DNA of 64,000 nt from CAVRQM01 sp963732775 (GTDB lineage Bacteria > Pseudomonadota > Alphaproteobacteria > Acetobacterales > Acetobacteraceae). Positions within the stretch are counted from its first letter, which is position 1. Each line of letters begins with the position of its first letter. Positions 55,091 to 63,197 of this stretch are shown here, in pieces. Position numbers and translations under genes: made by a program. The DNA lies in NCBI GenBank assembly GCA_963732775.1, contig CAVTAR010000004.1, positions 372,001 through 436,000 of the forward strand. The letters are read 5' to 3'. The notes beneath the pieces are model-generated. The model ran no database searches and was not told the origin of the DNA. It saw nothing but the letters and a program-made list of their open reading frames with translations.

Positions 55091-56836
55091 TCAGGGGTGC
55101 AGGAGCGGCCCGGTCGTGGAGAACAGGACCGCGCCGAGCCCGGTCGTGCGGTCGTAGCCGGGGCCGACCTTGTCGCCCGGTGCGATCGCCGCGCCCTGTA
55201 GCTCGCCGCGGGTGATGTCGCGGAAGTAGCGACGGCCGCCCGAGACGTAGCCGCGCTGCAGCCACGCGGCGTAAATCGAGGGCGTGACGAAGCCGGCCCG
55301 CCCGGCCGCCCTCTGGTCGAGCTGCAGGATGGCCGCCCCGAAGATCGGCGAGGCGAGCGAGGTGCCGCCCTCCGGGCCGATGAAGCGGCCGTTGAAGTAG
55401 AACGAGGTGCCGTCGTTCGGGTCCGCCGAGAACGCCACGTCCGGCAGGTTGCGACCGCGCGCCCGCACGCCCGGGACGAGGGCCTGGAAGCTGGGCCGTG
55501 CGAACAGGGTCGAGACGCCGCCCCCGGTTGCCCCGGTGAACTGGGTGATCCAGGCGCGTTCAGCCGTCTCGAGCCCGGTCGCGAGGTCGATTTGCAGATC
55601 GGTGCCGCCGACGGCGACCACATGCGGCGCGGCAGCCGGGACGGCCACGTTCACGCCGCGCCGGCAGCCGAAGACGAGCGCCCCGTTGTCGCCGGTCGAG
55701 GCGTGGAAGGTGATGCCGAGTGCGGTGCCCTGGAGCGCCACCTGCTCGACCATGGCGGGGAAGGCGCCGAACGCGGTCTCGCAATAGCCGAGGCTCGCGT
55801 TCACCTCGTCCACCTGGTCGTCGCTGACGAGCTGGTTGTAGGCGGCGACCAGGTTCGCCGGATTGGCGAAGTCGGACCCCTCGTAGACATAGATGTCCGC
55901 CCCCGGCGCCAGCGAGGCCAGCGTCTCCACGTCCAGCGTGGTTTCGGTCGAATCGAACGTCAGCCCGGGCTTCGGACCCTGCCCGACGCGGACCCGGACG
56001 GTGTGGCCGGTGCGGGCGACGCCGAAATAGCCGAGATAGGCGGCGATGTCGGTATCGAGGAAGTCGGCGTCGATCACCACCGCGCCGGCCCGCCCGGCGC
56101 CATCGAAGCCCTGCGCGCCGAGCAGGGCGTAGGCCTGGGCGTAGACCGCCGGCCCGTAGCCGCCATCGGGGCCGACGATCCGGTTCGCGACGGCGGGGGC
56201 GACGGCGGGGGCGACGGCGGGGGCGACGGCGAGGTTCGGCCGGCGTGACTGGCCGGCGAGGCTGTGGGTCGCGAAGGCGCGGATGTCGCTCAGGCCGACC
56301 ACGCCCGATACCAGGGCGGCGATGCCGGCCGGCACCGTGCCGGGACGGGTGTTGGCGTAGCGCACGCCGACGCCCGGCTGGTCGAACTCGTGGATGTCGG
56401 TCGCGAAGGCGCGCGCGGCGACCGGGGCCGGCGCGCTGGCCAGGATCACGCTGCGGTTTGGGTAGGTCGCGGTGACGGTGAAGCCGGCCGTGCGCAGCGC
56501 GCTCGCGACGCGGTCGTGGTCCGCCTGGCTCGGCGCGAAGCGGGACGCGAACTCGGCTGGGGTCAGGAACTGCCGGTACAGCGGCGAGCGCGGGTCGGCC
56601 TGGTCGTCGACCAGCCGCTCCAGCGCCGCCGCCTCCCGGTAGCGCAGCGTGACCGCGATATCGACGACGCGGGCGCTGGATGATGCGCCGAGGTCGGCGA
56701 GCGCCCCGGTCGGCCCGCGGTCGATCATGGGCACTGGGTCGGGCAGCGGGCCGGGCAGCGGGTCGGCCCGGGGCGTGGCGGCAGGCACGCAGAGCGCCGC
56801 GGCCATGGCGGCGGCGGCGAGGTGTCGGGCGATCAT
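55091..56836 (-). CDS. Secreted S53 (sedolisin/kumamolisin-type) serine peptidase
   Basis: A 581-residue exported acid-active peptidase. A signal peptide (MIARHLAAAAMAAALCVPAAT) is followed by an inhibitory propeptide (about 40-190) with DPRSPLYRQFLTPAEF. Catalytic residues are Glu and Asp in TETTLDVETLAS, Asp in ASTGDNGALVFG and Ser in EGGTSLASPIFGA. C-terminal calcium-site Asp residues lie in YFRDITRGE and YDRTTGLG. A short A-P-A-V repeat follows the propeptide. It fits secretion by an acidophile, but many soil bacteria have one. It follows upp by 11 bp on the same strand. Confidence 0.92.
   Translation of the reverse strand: MIARHLAAAAMAAALCVPAATPRADPLPGPLPDPVPMIDRGPTGALADLGASSSARVVDIAVTLRYREAAALERLVDDQADPRSPLYRQFLTPAEFASRFAPSQADHDRVASALRTAGFTVTATYPNRSVILASAPAPVAARAFATDIHEFDQPGVGVRYANTRPGTVPAGIAALVSGVVGLSDIRAFATHSLAGQSRRPNLAVAPAVAPAVAPAVANRIVGPDGGYGPAVYAQAYALLGAQGFDGAGRAGAVVIDADFLDTDIAAYLGYFGVARTGHTVRVRVGQGPKPGLTFDSTETTLDVETLASLAPGADIYVYEGSDFANPANLVAAYNQLVSDDQVDEVNASLGYCETAFGAFPAMVEQVALQGTALGITFHASTGDNGALVFGCRRGVNVAVPAAAPHVVAVGGTDLQIDLATGLETAERAWITQFTGATGGGVSTLFARPSFQALVPGVRARGRNLPDVAFSADPNDGTSFYFNGRFIGPEGGTSLASPIFGAAILQLDQRAAGRAGFVTPSIYAAWLQRGYVSGGRRYFRDITRGELQGAAIAPGDKVGPGYDRTTGLGAVLFSTTGPLLHP
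56188..56232 (-). repeat. 12-bp tandem repeat in the S53 peptidase gene
   Basis: About three and a half units of GGCGACGGCGGG encode the V-A-P-A repeat between propeptide and catalytic domain. The repeat is in frame and low-complexity, likely prone to slippage in multiples of four residues. Confidence 0.7.
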
Positions 56837-56847
56837 GCAGGTCCCTC

Positions 56848-57480
56848 TCATTTCGTGCCGAACAGCCGGTCGCCGGCGTCGCCGAGGCCGGGGCGGATGT
56901 AGCCGTGCTCGTCGAGCGCCCGGTCCACGGCACAGGTGAACACGGCGACGTCCGGGTGCTCGCGGCGCATCACCGCGATGCCCTCGGGCACCGCGATCAG
57001 GCAGGCGAAGCGGATCTGCGTCGCCCCCGCCTCCTTGATGCGCGTGACCGCGGCACTCGCCGAGTGCCCGGTGGCGAGCATCGGGTCGACCAGGATCACC
57101 AGCCGCTCGGCGATGTCCTCGGGCAGCTTCTGGTAGTACTGCACCGCCTGCAGCGTCACCGGCTCGCGGTACAGGCCGATATGCCCGACGCGCGCCGAGG
57201 GCACGCAGTCGAGCATGCCCTCCAGGATGCCGGAGCCGGCGCGCAGGATCGACACGAAGCACAGCTTCTTGCCGGCGAGCGTCGGCGCCATCATCGGCTC
57301 GAGCGGGGTGTCGATCGGGATGTATTCTACCGCCAGCCCGCGCGTGACCTCGTAGCACATCAGCAGGCTGATCTCGCGCGCGAGGCGGCGGAAGCCGGCC
57401 GTGGAGGTGGTCCGCTCGCGCAGCCGGGTCAGCTTGTGCTGGATCAGCGGGTGGTCGAGCACCGTCACGTTGTCCGCCAC
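56848..57480 (-). CDS. upp: Uracil phosphoribosyltransferase
   Basis: A 210-residue pyrimidine salvage enzyme converting uracil and PRPP to UMP. The N-terminal NVTVLDHPLIQHKLTRLRE, the YIPIDTPLEPM block, FVSILRAGSGILEGML, the PRPP loop LVDPMLATGHSA and the C-terminal GYIRPGLGDAGDRLFGTK are all characteristic, and the length matches E. coli Upp. The start is GTG at 57480; an upstream GTG adds only two residues. It follows the ornithine-cyclodeaminase-like gene by 74 bp. Confidence 0.95.
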   Translation of the reverse strand: MADNVTVLDHPLIQHKLTRLRERTTSTAGFRRLAREISLLMCYEVTRGLAVEYIPIDTPLEPMMAPTLAGKKLCFVSILRAGSGILEGMLDCVPSARVGHIGLYREPVTLQAVQYYQKLPEDIAERLVILVDPMLATGHSASAAVTRIKEAGATQIRFACLIAVPEGIAVMRREHPDVAVFTCAVDRALDEHGYIRPGLGDAGDRLFGTK

Positions 57481-57554
57481 GCCCACCCCGCTGCCGCCCG
57501 GCCGAGCCGGCGATGTAGCGGTGCCGGGGGCGCGCGTCCATCGCGGCGCCCGGT

Positions 57555-58472
57555 TCACGCCGTGCGCTCGAACACCAGGGTCGCGGCGGCGAGGTCCTCC
57601 AGCGCGGTGCCGACCGACTTGAACAGCGTGATCTCGTCCGCCCCGACACGTCCCGGCGCCTCGCCCCGGCACAGCGCGGCCAGCGTGCCGGCGACCCTGG
57701 CCAGGGCGCCGCTCGCCCGCGCCTGGGTGATGTCGCCCGCCTCCTCCAGCGCCGCGTCGGTATCGACGAACACGCGCGCGCGCCGCACCGCGTCGTCGTC
57801 GGCCTCGCGCATGGTGGGCAGGTAGCCTCCGACCAGGTCGAGATGCGTGCCCGGCCGCAGCCACGCGCCCCGGATGACCGGCTCGGTCGCGAGCGTGGCG
57901 CACGTGACGATGTCCGCCGCCGCCGCCGCCGCGCCGAGATCGGACGCCGCCACCGCGTCGAACCCGTCCGCGCGCAAGGTCGCGGCGAGCCGCTCCGCGC
58001 CGGCCGGGCGAACGTTCCAGACGGCCACGGCGCGGATCGGCCGGACGGCGGCCCAGGCGGCGGCCATCTGGCGCGCGACATGGCCGCTGCCGACGACCAG
58101 CAGCCGGGCGGCGTCCCGGCGCGCGAGGAAGTCGCCGGCGAGCGCCGAGGCGGCGGCGGTGCGGCGCGCGGTCAGCTCGCCGCCGTCCAGCACGGCCAGG
58201 TGCCGCCCGGTCTCGCCGTCGCACAGCAGGTAGGTGGACGCCACCGCCGGCAGCCCGCGCGCGCCGTTGTCGGGCACCACGCCGACGATCTTCACGCCGA
58301 GCGCCGAGCGGCCCCGCCACGCGGGCATGAGCAGCAGCGAGGCGCCGCCGCCCAGGTCGTGACGATGGCGCAGCGGCACCGTCGTCCCGTCGCGAAACGC
58401 CACGCGAAGCGCCTCGATCAGCGCCGGGAACGGCAGCGCGGCGCGCACCGCCGCCGCGTCGATCAGCCGCAC
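57555..58472 (-). CDS. Ornithine cyclodeaminase / mu-crystallin family protein
   Basis: A 305-residue NAD(P)-binding protein. The N-terminal VRLIDAAAVRAALPFPALIEALR, the KIVGVVPDNGARGLPAV block, LTARRTAAASALA, the Rossmann loop LVVGSGHVARQMA and the C-terminal ITLFKSVGTALEDLAAA are typical of this family, which contains ornithine cyclodeaminase and ketimine or pyrroline-carboxylate reductases; the reaction here cannot be chosen. The start is GTG at 58472, a few bases after the stop of the preceding FMN-binding gene, so the two are closely coupled. Confidence 0.88.
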   Translation of the reverse strand: MRLIDAAAVRAALPFPALIEALRVAFRDGTTVPLRHRHDLGGGASLLLMPAWRGRSALGVKIVGVVPDNGARGLPAVASTYLLCDGETGRHLAVLDGGELTARRTAAASALAGDFLARRDAARLLVVGSGHVARQMAAAWAAVRPIRAVAVWNVRPAGAERLAATLRADGFDAVAASDLGAAAAAADIVTCATLATEPVIRGAWLRPGTHLDLVGGYLPTMREADDDAVRRARVFVDTDAALEEAGDITQARASGALARVAGTLAALCRGEAPGRVGADEITLFKSVGTALEDLAAATLVFERTA

Positions 58473-58476
58473 CGCG

Positions 58477-59094
58477 TCAGCCGGCGCGGACGATCGCGGC
58501 CAGGCCGGGCCGCACCGGCTCCAGCCCGGCCGCGACGCCCTCGCGGTCGGCCTCGGAGCGGTTCTGGCTCGCCTTCCACTTGCCCTCGATCGCGGCGACC
58601 TCGATCTCGATGCCGACGATGCCGCGCAGCTGCCCCTCGATGAACGGCGCGGGGGCATCCTCCACCGCCCAGGGCTCGGCGCGGGGAGATTCCTGCTCGG
58701 TGGTGAGTTGCTCCACCTGCGCCCCGACCCAGCCGCGGTCGTCGCGCACCCGGACCACGCCGCGCGCCTGCACCATGACGTAGTTCCAGGTCGGCACCAC
58801 GCGGCCGTGCTCGCGCTTGCTGGCGTACCACGAGGGCGTGACGTACGCCTGCTCGCCCTGGAACACGACCAGGGCGTCCTGTCCGTCGCCGATGTCGCGC
58901 CATTGCGGGTTGGCGCGCGAGAGGTGCGCCCGCAGCGTGCCGAGCGGGCCGCGCGCCGCCGCCAGCGTGAACGGCACGGCGTTGGCCAGCAGGCCCGCCG
59001 GCCCGTGCGTGACGAGCAGGCCGAACGGATGCGCGCGGATCAGCGCGTGCTGCACCTCCAGCCGGACCTCGCGATGATGCGCGGGCTGATACAT
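58477..59094 (-). CDS. PaiB-like FMN-binding protein
   Basis: A 205-residue protein of the FMN-binding split-barrel family related to PaiB of Bacillus, which is annotated as a negative regulator. The N-terminus MYQPAHHRE and the IRAHPFGLLVTHG, LRAHLSRANPQW, VFQGEQAYVTPSWY and TWNYVMVQARG motifs are complete, and KASQNRSEADREGV lies near the end. Start at 59094 follows GAGGAGG, provided in part by a duplicated end of hemW. Regulatory versus enzymatic function is not resolved. Confidence 0.9.
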   Translation of the reverse strand: MYQPAHHREVRLEVQHALIRAHPFGLLVTHGPAGLLANAVPFTLAAARGPLGTLRAHLSRANPQWRDIGDGQDALVVFQGEQAYVTPSWYASKREHGRVVPTWNYVMVQARGVVRVRDDRGWVGAQVEQLTTEQESPRAEPWAVEDAPAPFIEGQLRGIVGIEIEVAAIEGKWKASQNRSEADREGVAAGLEPVRPGLAAIVRAG

Positions 59095-59103
59095 CGCACG
59101 CCT

Positions 59104-59132
59104 CCTCAGATCACCAGGCCTCAGATCACCAG
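59104..59132. repeat. 14-bp direct repeat at the hemW/paiB junction
   Basis: CCTCAGATCACCAG occurs at 59104-59117 and 59119-59132. On the minus strand each copy contains C-T-G-G-T-G-A-T-C-T-G-A, the hemW Leu-Val-Ile-stop end. The copy nearer the next gene forms part of its TGAGGAGG ribosome binding site, so a tandem duplication appears to have created or kept that site. Confidence 0.7.
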
Positions 59133-60270
59133 AGCCGCGAGCAGTGCGTCGAGCCGCCTGCGGCCCTCGCCCGTCGCCCGCAGCGCAGCGGCTTCGTCGA
59201 CGAGATAACCGGCGTCGACCGCCTGCGCCAGCACCGCGGAGTTCGATGGCGTCGCCGAGCGGCAGCCCGGTGCGCGCGGCAAATCGTGTGCGTTCTATCC
59301 CTTCCGTGAGCCGAAGCCCCATCAGAAGCATTTCCCGCGCCCGCTCGCGCGGTGACAGCACCTCTTCATGTGTCGTCGCGTGACCCTGGCGTTCCACCCG
59401 CTCCGCCCATACCTCCGGCGCCCGATGCCGGCGCGTGGCCAACAGCGTGCCGCCGAGCATGAGGCGGCCATGCGCGCCGGGTCCGATGCCGGCGTAGTCG
59501 CCATAGCGCCAGTAGGCGAGGTTGTGCCGGCTCTCGGCGCCAGGGCGGGCGTAGTTGCTGACCTCGTAGGCCAGCAGCCCAAACCGCGCCGCCGCCTCGG
59601 CCGTCGCGTCGTAGAGGGCGGCCGCATCGTCGTCGTCGGGCAGCACGATCCCGCCGCGCCGGTGCAGTCCCTCGAACGCCGTGCCGGGCTCGATGGTGAG
59701 CTGGTAGAGCGACAGGTGGTCGGCGGCGAGCGCCAGCGCCTCATGCAGTTCCGCGCGCCAGTCGGCCAGCGTCTGGCCGGGCCGGGCGTAGATCAGGTCG
59801 AACGACACCCTCGGGAACGTCTTTCGCGCGAGCCCGAGGGCCGCCACCGCCTGGGCGGCGTCGTGCTGGCGGCCGAGCAGGCGCAGCGACTCCTCGCGCA
59901 GGCTCTGCACGCCCAGGCTCGCGCGATTCACCCCCGCCGCGGCGAACGCGGCGAGCCGGCCGGCCTCGACGCTGGTGGGGTTGGCCTCCAGCGTGATCTC
60001 GATGTCGTCCGTCGCCACGAACAGCCTTCGCGCGGCGTCGATGATGTCGGCGACCGTCTCCGGCGCCATCAGGCTCGGCGTGCCCCCGCCGAAGAAGATC
60101 GAGCCGAGCGGGCGAGGGCCAAGCCGGGCCGCCTCCCAGGCGAGTTCGGTGCGCAGCGCGGCGGCGAAGCGGCGCTGGTCGATACGCTCGCGGACGTGGC
60201 TGTTGAAGTCGCAGTAGGGGCATTTCGCGAGGCAGAACGGCCAGTGGACGTAGAGGGCGAGCGGCTCCAT
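59121..60270 (-). CDS. hemW: Radical SAM heme chaperone HemW (one frameshift near the end)
   Basis: About 382 residues. The [4Fe-4S] site is C-x3-C-x2-C in FCLAKCPYCDFNSH, and SIFFGGGTPSLM, LEANPTSVEAGRL, GVNRASLGVQSL and DLIYARPGQTL are HemW motifs. The absence of the extra N-terminal features of HemN supports the heme chaperone. Near 59245 the frame shifts by one base; the C-terminus then reads AVLAQAVDAGYLVDEAAALRATGEGRRRLD and stops at 59121. Without the repair a false fusion with the PaiB-like gene would be predicted. The ATG is at 60270. Confidence 0.88.
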
Positions 60271-60326
60271 GGCCGGGATATGGGGCGGGCCACGACGACC
60301 CGCCCCCCGGCGCGTGCGTAAAGGGA

Positions 60327-61346
60327 CTAGCTCCCGCCGCCCACGCAGGTGGTCGCCGTCGCCGGCGTGCAGACGTCGAGGCCGGTGTAGGTGGGGTCCT
60401 TCGGCGCCGGCTGGCCCTGCGCCATGGCGTAGAAGAACTTCATGGCGTCGTAGCCCATCTCGAACGGCCGCTGGCCCACCTGCCCCTTGGACAGCCCGGC
60501 CTTCAGCAGGTCGATCTGGATGGGCAGCGTGTCGGCCACCACCAGGGCGAGCGAGCCGTCGGCGATCTTGCCCTTGTACTTGTCGGCCACGCGCTCATAG
60601 GCCTTGCCGGCGAACTGCGGGAAGCCGCCGGTCGGCACGAAGGCGTCGAGGTTCGGATACTTGCCGAGGATGTCCTCCATCTGCTGCACCGCGACGGGGA
60701 AGTCGTCGTTGGTGTAGAGCGGGCAGCCATCGGCCTCCTTCCAGCCGTTCTGGCCGGTCAGCCGGTTGCCCGGCGGCTCGGTGCTGGCGGCCCCGCCCAG
60801 GGTGTCGCGGATGCCCTGCATGCGCTCGTTGTGGTTGGCCGCCGCGGCCCCGCCGGACTGGATGCAGATGGTGCCGCCCTTCGGCTTGATCGCCATCACC
60901 GCCTTGGCGAGGTTGACGCCGATGTCGTAGTTGTGCGTGCCGACATAGGCCACGCGCAGCGCCTTGTCCTTCGGCAGCAGGTCGCTGTCCCAGGTCATCA
61001 CCGGGATGCCGGCGGCCTTGGCGCCTTGCAGGGCCTTGCCCATCGCTGCCGCGTTAGCCGGCGAGACGGCGATGCCGTCGACGTGCTTGGCGATCAGGTC
61101 GTCGACCACCTGCACCTGCTCCTCGCCGCCGCCGTGCTCACCCGGTCCGATGTAAAGGCACTCGAAGGCGCCGTTGCTCTCGGCCTGCGCCTTCTTGCAG
61201 CCGTCGCGGGCCTGGTCGAAGAACGGGTTGTTGGTGTTCTTCGGCACCAGCGCGAAGACGTATTTCTTCTGCGCATGGGCCGGCGTGGCGCTGCCGGCGA
61301 GCCCGGCCGCGAGGGCCGCCGCGGTGGCGAGGTAGATCATTCTCAT
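60327..61346 (-). CDS. Sugar ABC transporter substrate-binding protein
   Basis: A 339-residue periplasmic sugar-binding protein of the RbsB type. The signal peptide (AAALAAGLAGSATPAHAQ) precedes KKYVFALVPKNTNNPFFDQARDGCKKA and EEQVQVVDDLIAKHVDGIAVSPANAAAMG, typical of this family, with VMTWDSDLL and YVGTHNYDIG in the ligand cleft. It is the last gene of a three-gene transporter operon. The fructose-type FrcBCA system also has a single ATPase, but the sugar is not identifiable here. Confidence 0.9.
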   Translation of the reverse strand: MRMIYLATAAALAAGLAGSATPAHAQKKYVFALVPKNTNNPFFDQARDGCKKAQAESNGAFECLYIGPGEHGGGEEQVQVVDDLIAKHVDGIAVSPANAAAMGKALQGAKAAGIPVMTWDSDLLPKDKALRVAYVGTHNYDIGVNLAKAVMAIKPKGGTICIQSGGAAAANHNERMQGIRDTLGGAASTEPPGNRLTGQNGWKEADGCPLYTNDDFPVAVQQMEDILGKYPNLDAFVPTGGFPQFAGKAYERVADKYKGKIADGSLALVVADTLPIQIDLLKAGLSKGQVGQRPFEMGYDAMKFFYAMAQGQPAPKDPTYTGLDVCTPATATTCVGGGS

Positions 61347-61395
61347 GTCGTTTCCTCCGTTTCTGGTTGGGGTCGAGAGCCGGCGCCGGCCGCGG

Positions 61396-62418
61396 CTATT
61401 CCCGCCGTTGCCGCCGCAACTGGCCGAGCAGCACGGCCAGGATGATGAAGGCGCCGACGAAGATGCCCTGGTAGTTGGAATCCACGCCGGCCATCAGCAG
61501 CGAGTTGCGGATCACCTCGATCAGCGCCGCGCCGATCACGGCGCCGCCCGCGCCGCCGGCGCCGCCCATCAGGTCGGCGCCGCCGATGACCGTGGAGGCG
61601 ATCACGCGCAACTCGTAGCCGGTGCCGAGCGCGTTGATGGCCGAGCCCTGCCAGGCCAGCGTCAGCAGGCCGGCGATGGTCGCGCACAGCGCCGAGAACA
61701 GGTAAGCCTGCAGCTTCACCCGCCGCACCGAGACGCCGGTGAGGCGGGCCGCCTGCGCGTTGCCGCCCACGGCGTAGAGGTGCCGCCCCCATTGCGTGGC
61801 GGCGAGCGCCCAGGCCAGCCCCGCGGCCATCAGCAGCAGCGTCCAGACCGGTGTGGCGACGCCGAGCCAGGCGCCGCCGCCCATGGTGAAGAACCAGTCG
61901 GAGTGGCTGCCGAACTCGTAGATCATCTTGTTCTGGCTCAGCACGACGGCCACCGAGCGCAGGATGGCGAGCGTGCCCAGCGTGACCACGAACGAGGGCA
62001 AGCCGACATAGGCCACCAGCGCGCCGTTCAGCAGCCCGCACAGCGCCCCGGCGCACAGGCCGCCGGCGATGGCCGGCAGCGCGCCGAGATCGGCGTGCAT
62101 GATGACGCCGGCGACGATGGCCACGACCCCCATGATGGAGCCGACCGACAGGTCGATGCCGCCGGTGATGATCACCGTGGTCATGCCGAGCGCCATGATG
62201 GCGACGAAGCTGAAGTTGCGGGTGACGTTGTAGAGGTTCGCGCCCGAGGCGAAGGCGTCCGGCTGCAGCCACGACATCAGCGCCACGATCGCGGCCAGCG
62301 CCACCGTGATCCAGACGGCCTGGTTGCCGAGCACGGTGCCGAGCCAGCCGCTCTGGCGGTGGCCCAGCACGTCCTCGATCGCGACGCTGCCCTGGGTCGC
62401 GGTCGTGTCAGGCGGCAT
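61396..62418 (-). CDS. Sugar ABC transporter permease (RbsC-like)
   Basis: A 340-residue permease with about ten hydrophobic spans of the BPD_transp_2 family. Family marks are ALGMTTVIITGGIDLSVGS, IAGGLCAGALCGLLNGALVAYV, PSFVVTLGTLAI, NAQAARLTGVSVRRVKLQAYL and GVDSNYQGIFVGAFIILAV. It overlaps the ATPase gene by 11 bp, and the binding-protein gene follows by 49 bp. Confidence 0.92.
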   Translation of the reverse strand: MPPDTTATQGSVAIEDVLGHRQSGWLGTVLGNQAVWITVALAAIVALMSWLQPDAFASGANLYNVTRNFSFVAIMALGMTTVIITGGIDLSVGSIMGVVAIVAGVIMHADLGALPAIAGGLCAGALCGLLNGALVAYVGLPSFVVTLGTLAILRSVAVVLSQNKMIYEFGSHSDWFFTMGGGAWLGVATPVWTLLLMAAGLAWALAATQWGRHLYAVGGNAQAARLTGVSVRRVKLQAYLFSALCATIAGLLTLAWQGSAINALGTGYELRVIASTVIGGADLMGGAGGAGGAVIGAALIEVIRNSLLMAGVDSNYQGIFVGAFIILAVLLGQLRRQRRE

Positions 62419-63148
62419 GGATCGAGCCCACGATGAGGCCGGTGATCTCGTCCGGGCTGCTGTCGGCGATCGCCTTCTCGGCCACCTTGCGCCCCCGCCG
62501 CATCACCACCACGCGGTCGCAGACCGAGAACACGTCGGGCATCCGGTGGCTGATCAGCACCACCGCCACGCCCTGGTCGCGCAGCCGGCGGATCAGGTCC
62601 AGCACCTCGGCCACCTGCCGGACGGAGATGGCCGCGGTCGGCTCGTCGAGCAGCACGACGCGGCTGTTCGCCAGGCGGGTGCGCGCGATCGCCACCGCCT
62701 GGCGCTGGCCGCCCGACATGCGGCGCACCAGGTCGCGCGGCCGGGTCTCGCTCTTCAGCTCGCCGAACAGTTCGCCGGCGCGGCGGTTCATCGCCGGGTA
62801 GTCCAGCACCCGGAACGGGCCGACCCGGCGGTACATCTCGCGGCCGAGGAACACGTTGGCCGCCGCGGTCAGGTTGTCGCAGAGGGCGAGGTCCTGGTAG
62901 ACGATCTCGATGCCCTTCTGGCGGGCCTCCAGCGGGCGGTGGAAGTGGACCGGCTCGCCGGCCACCAGCATTTGGCCGGAACTGGGCGGAAAGTTGCCGG
63001 CGATGATCTTCACCAGCGTGGACTTGCCGGCGCCGTTGTCGCCCATCAGGCCCAGCACCTCGCCCGGCTCGAGCGCCAGGCGCACGTCGGTCAGCGCCTG
63101 GATCGCACCGAAATGCTTGGAGATGTCCGTGAGTTCCAGGACCGGCAC
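62408..63148 (-). CDS. Sugar ABC transporter ATP-binding protein (single domain)
   Basis: A 246-residue ATPase with one ABC domain (RbsA has two). Walker A is MGDNGAGKST, the signature RMSGGQRQAVAIAR, Walker B VVLLDEPTAAI, and the H-loop ISHRM. Single-domain ATPases of this type occur in FrcBCA-like sugar systems. The start is GTG at 63148; the longer frame upstream is antisense to the amidase gene. The transporter genes are divergent from the amidase with a 49-bp gap. Confidence 0.9.
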   Translation of the reverse strand: MPVLELTDISKHFGAIQALTDVRLALEPGEVLGLMGDNGAGKSTLVKIIAGNFPPSSGQMLVAGEPVHFHRPLEARQKGIEIVYQDLALCDNLTAAANVFLGREMYRRVGPFRVLDYPAMNRRAGELFGELKSETRPRDLVRRMSGGQRQAVAIARTRLANSRVVLLDEPTAAISVRQVAEVLDLIRRLRDQGVAVVLISHRMPDVFSVCDRVVVMRRGRKVAEKAIADSSPDEITGLIVGSIHAA

Positions 63149-63197
63149 GCGCGCCCCCACCCGCGCCGCGTCGCGCGCGGCTTGACCGCAGCAGTAG

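Noticed and set aside
58477..60270. Apparent HemW-PaiB fusion protein
   Set aside because: The joining frame follows a one-base shift near 59245; the other frame gives a proper HemW C-terminus and stop at 59121, and the PaiB-like gene has its own Shine-Dalgarno and ATG.
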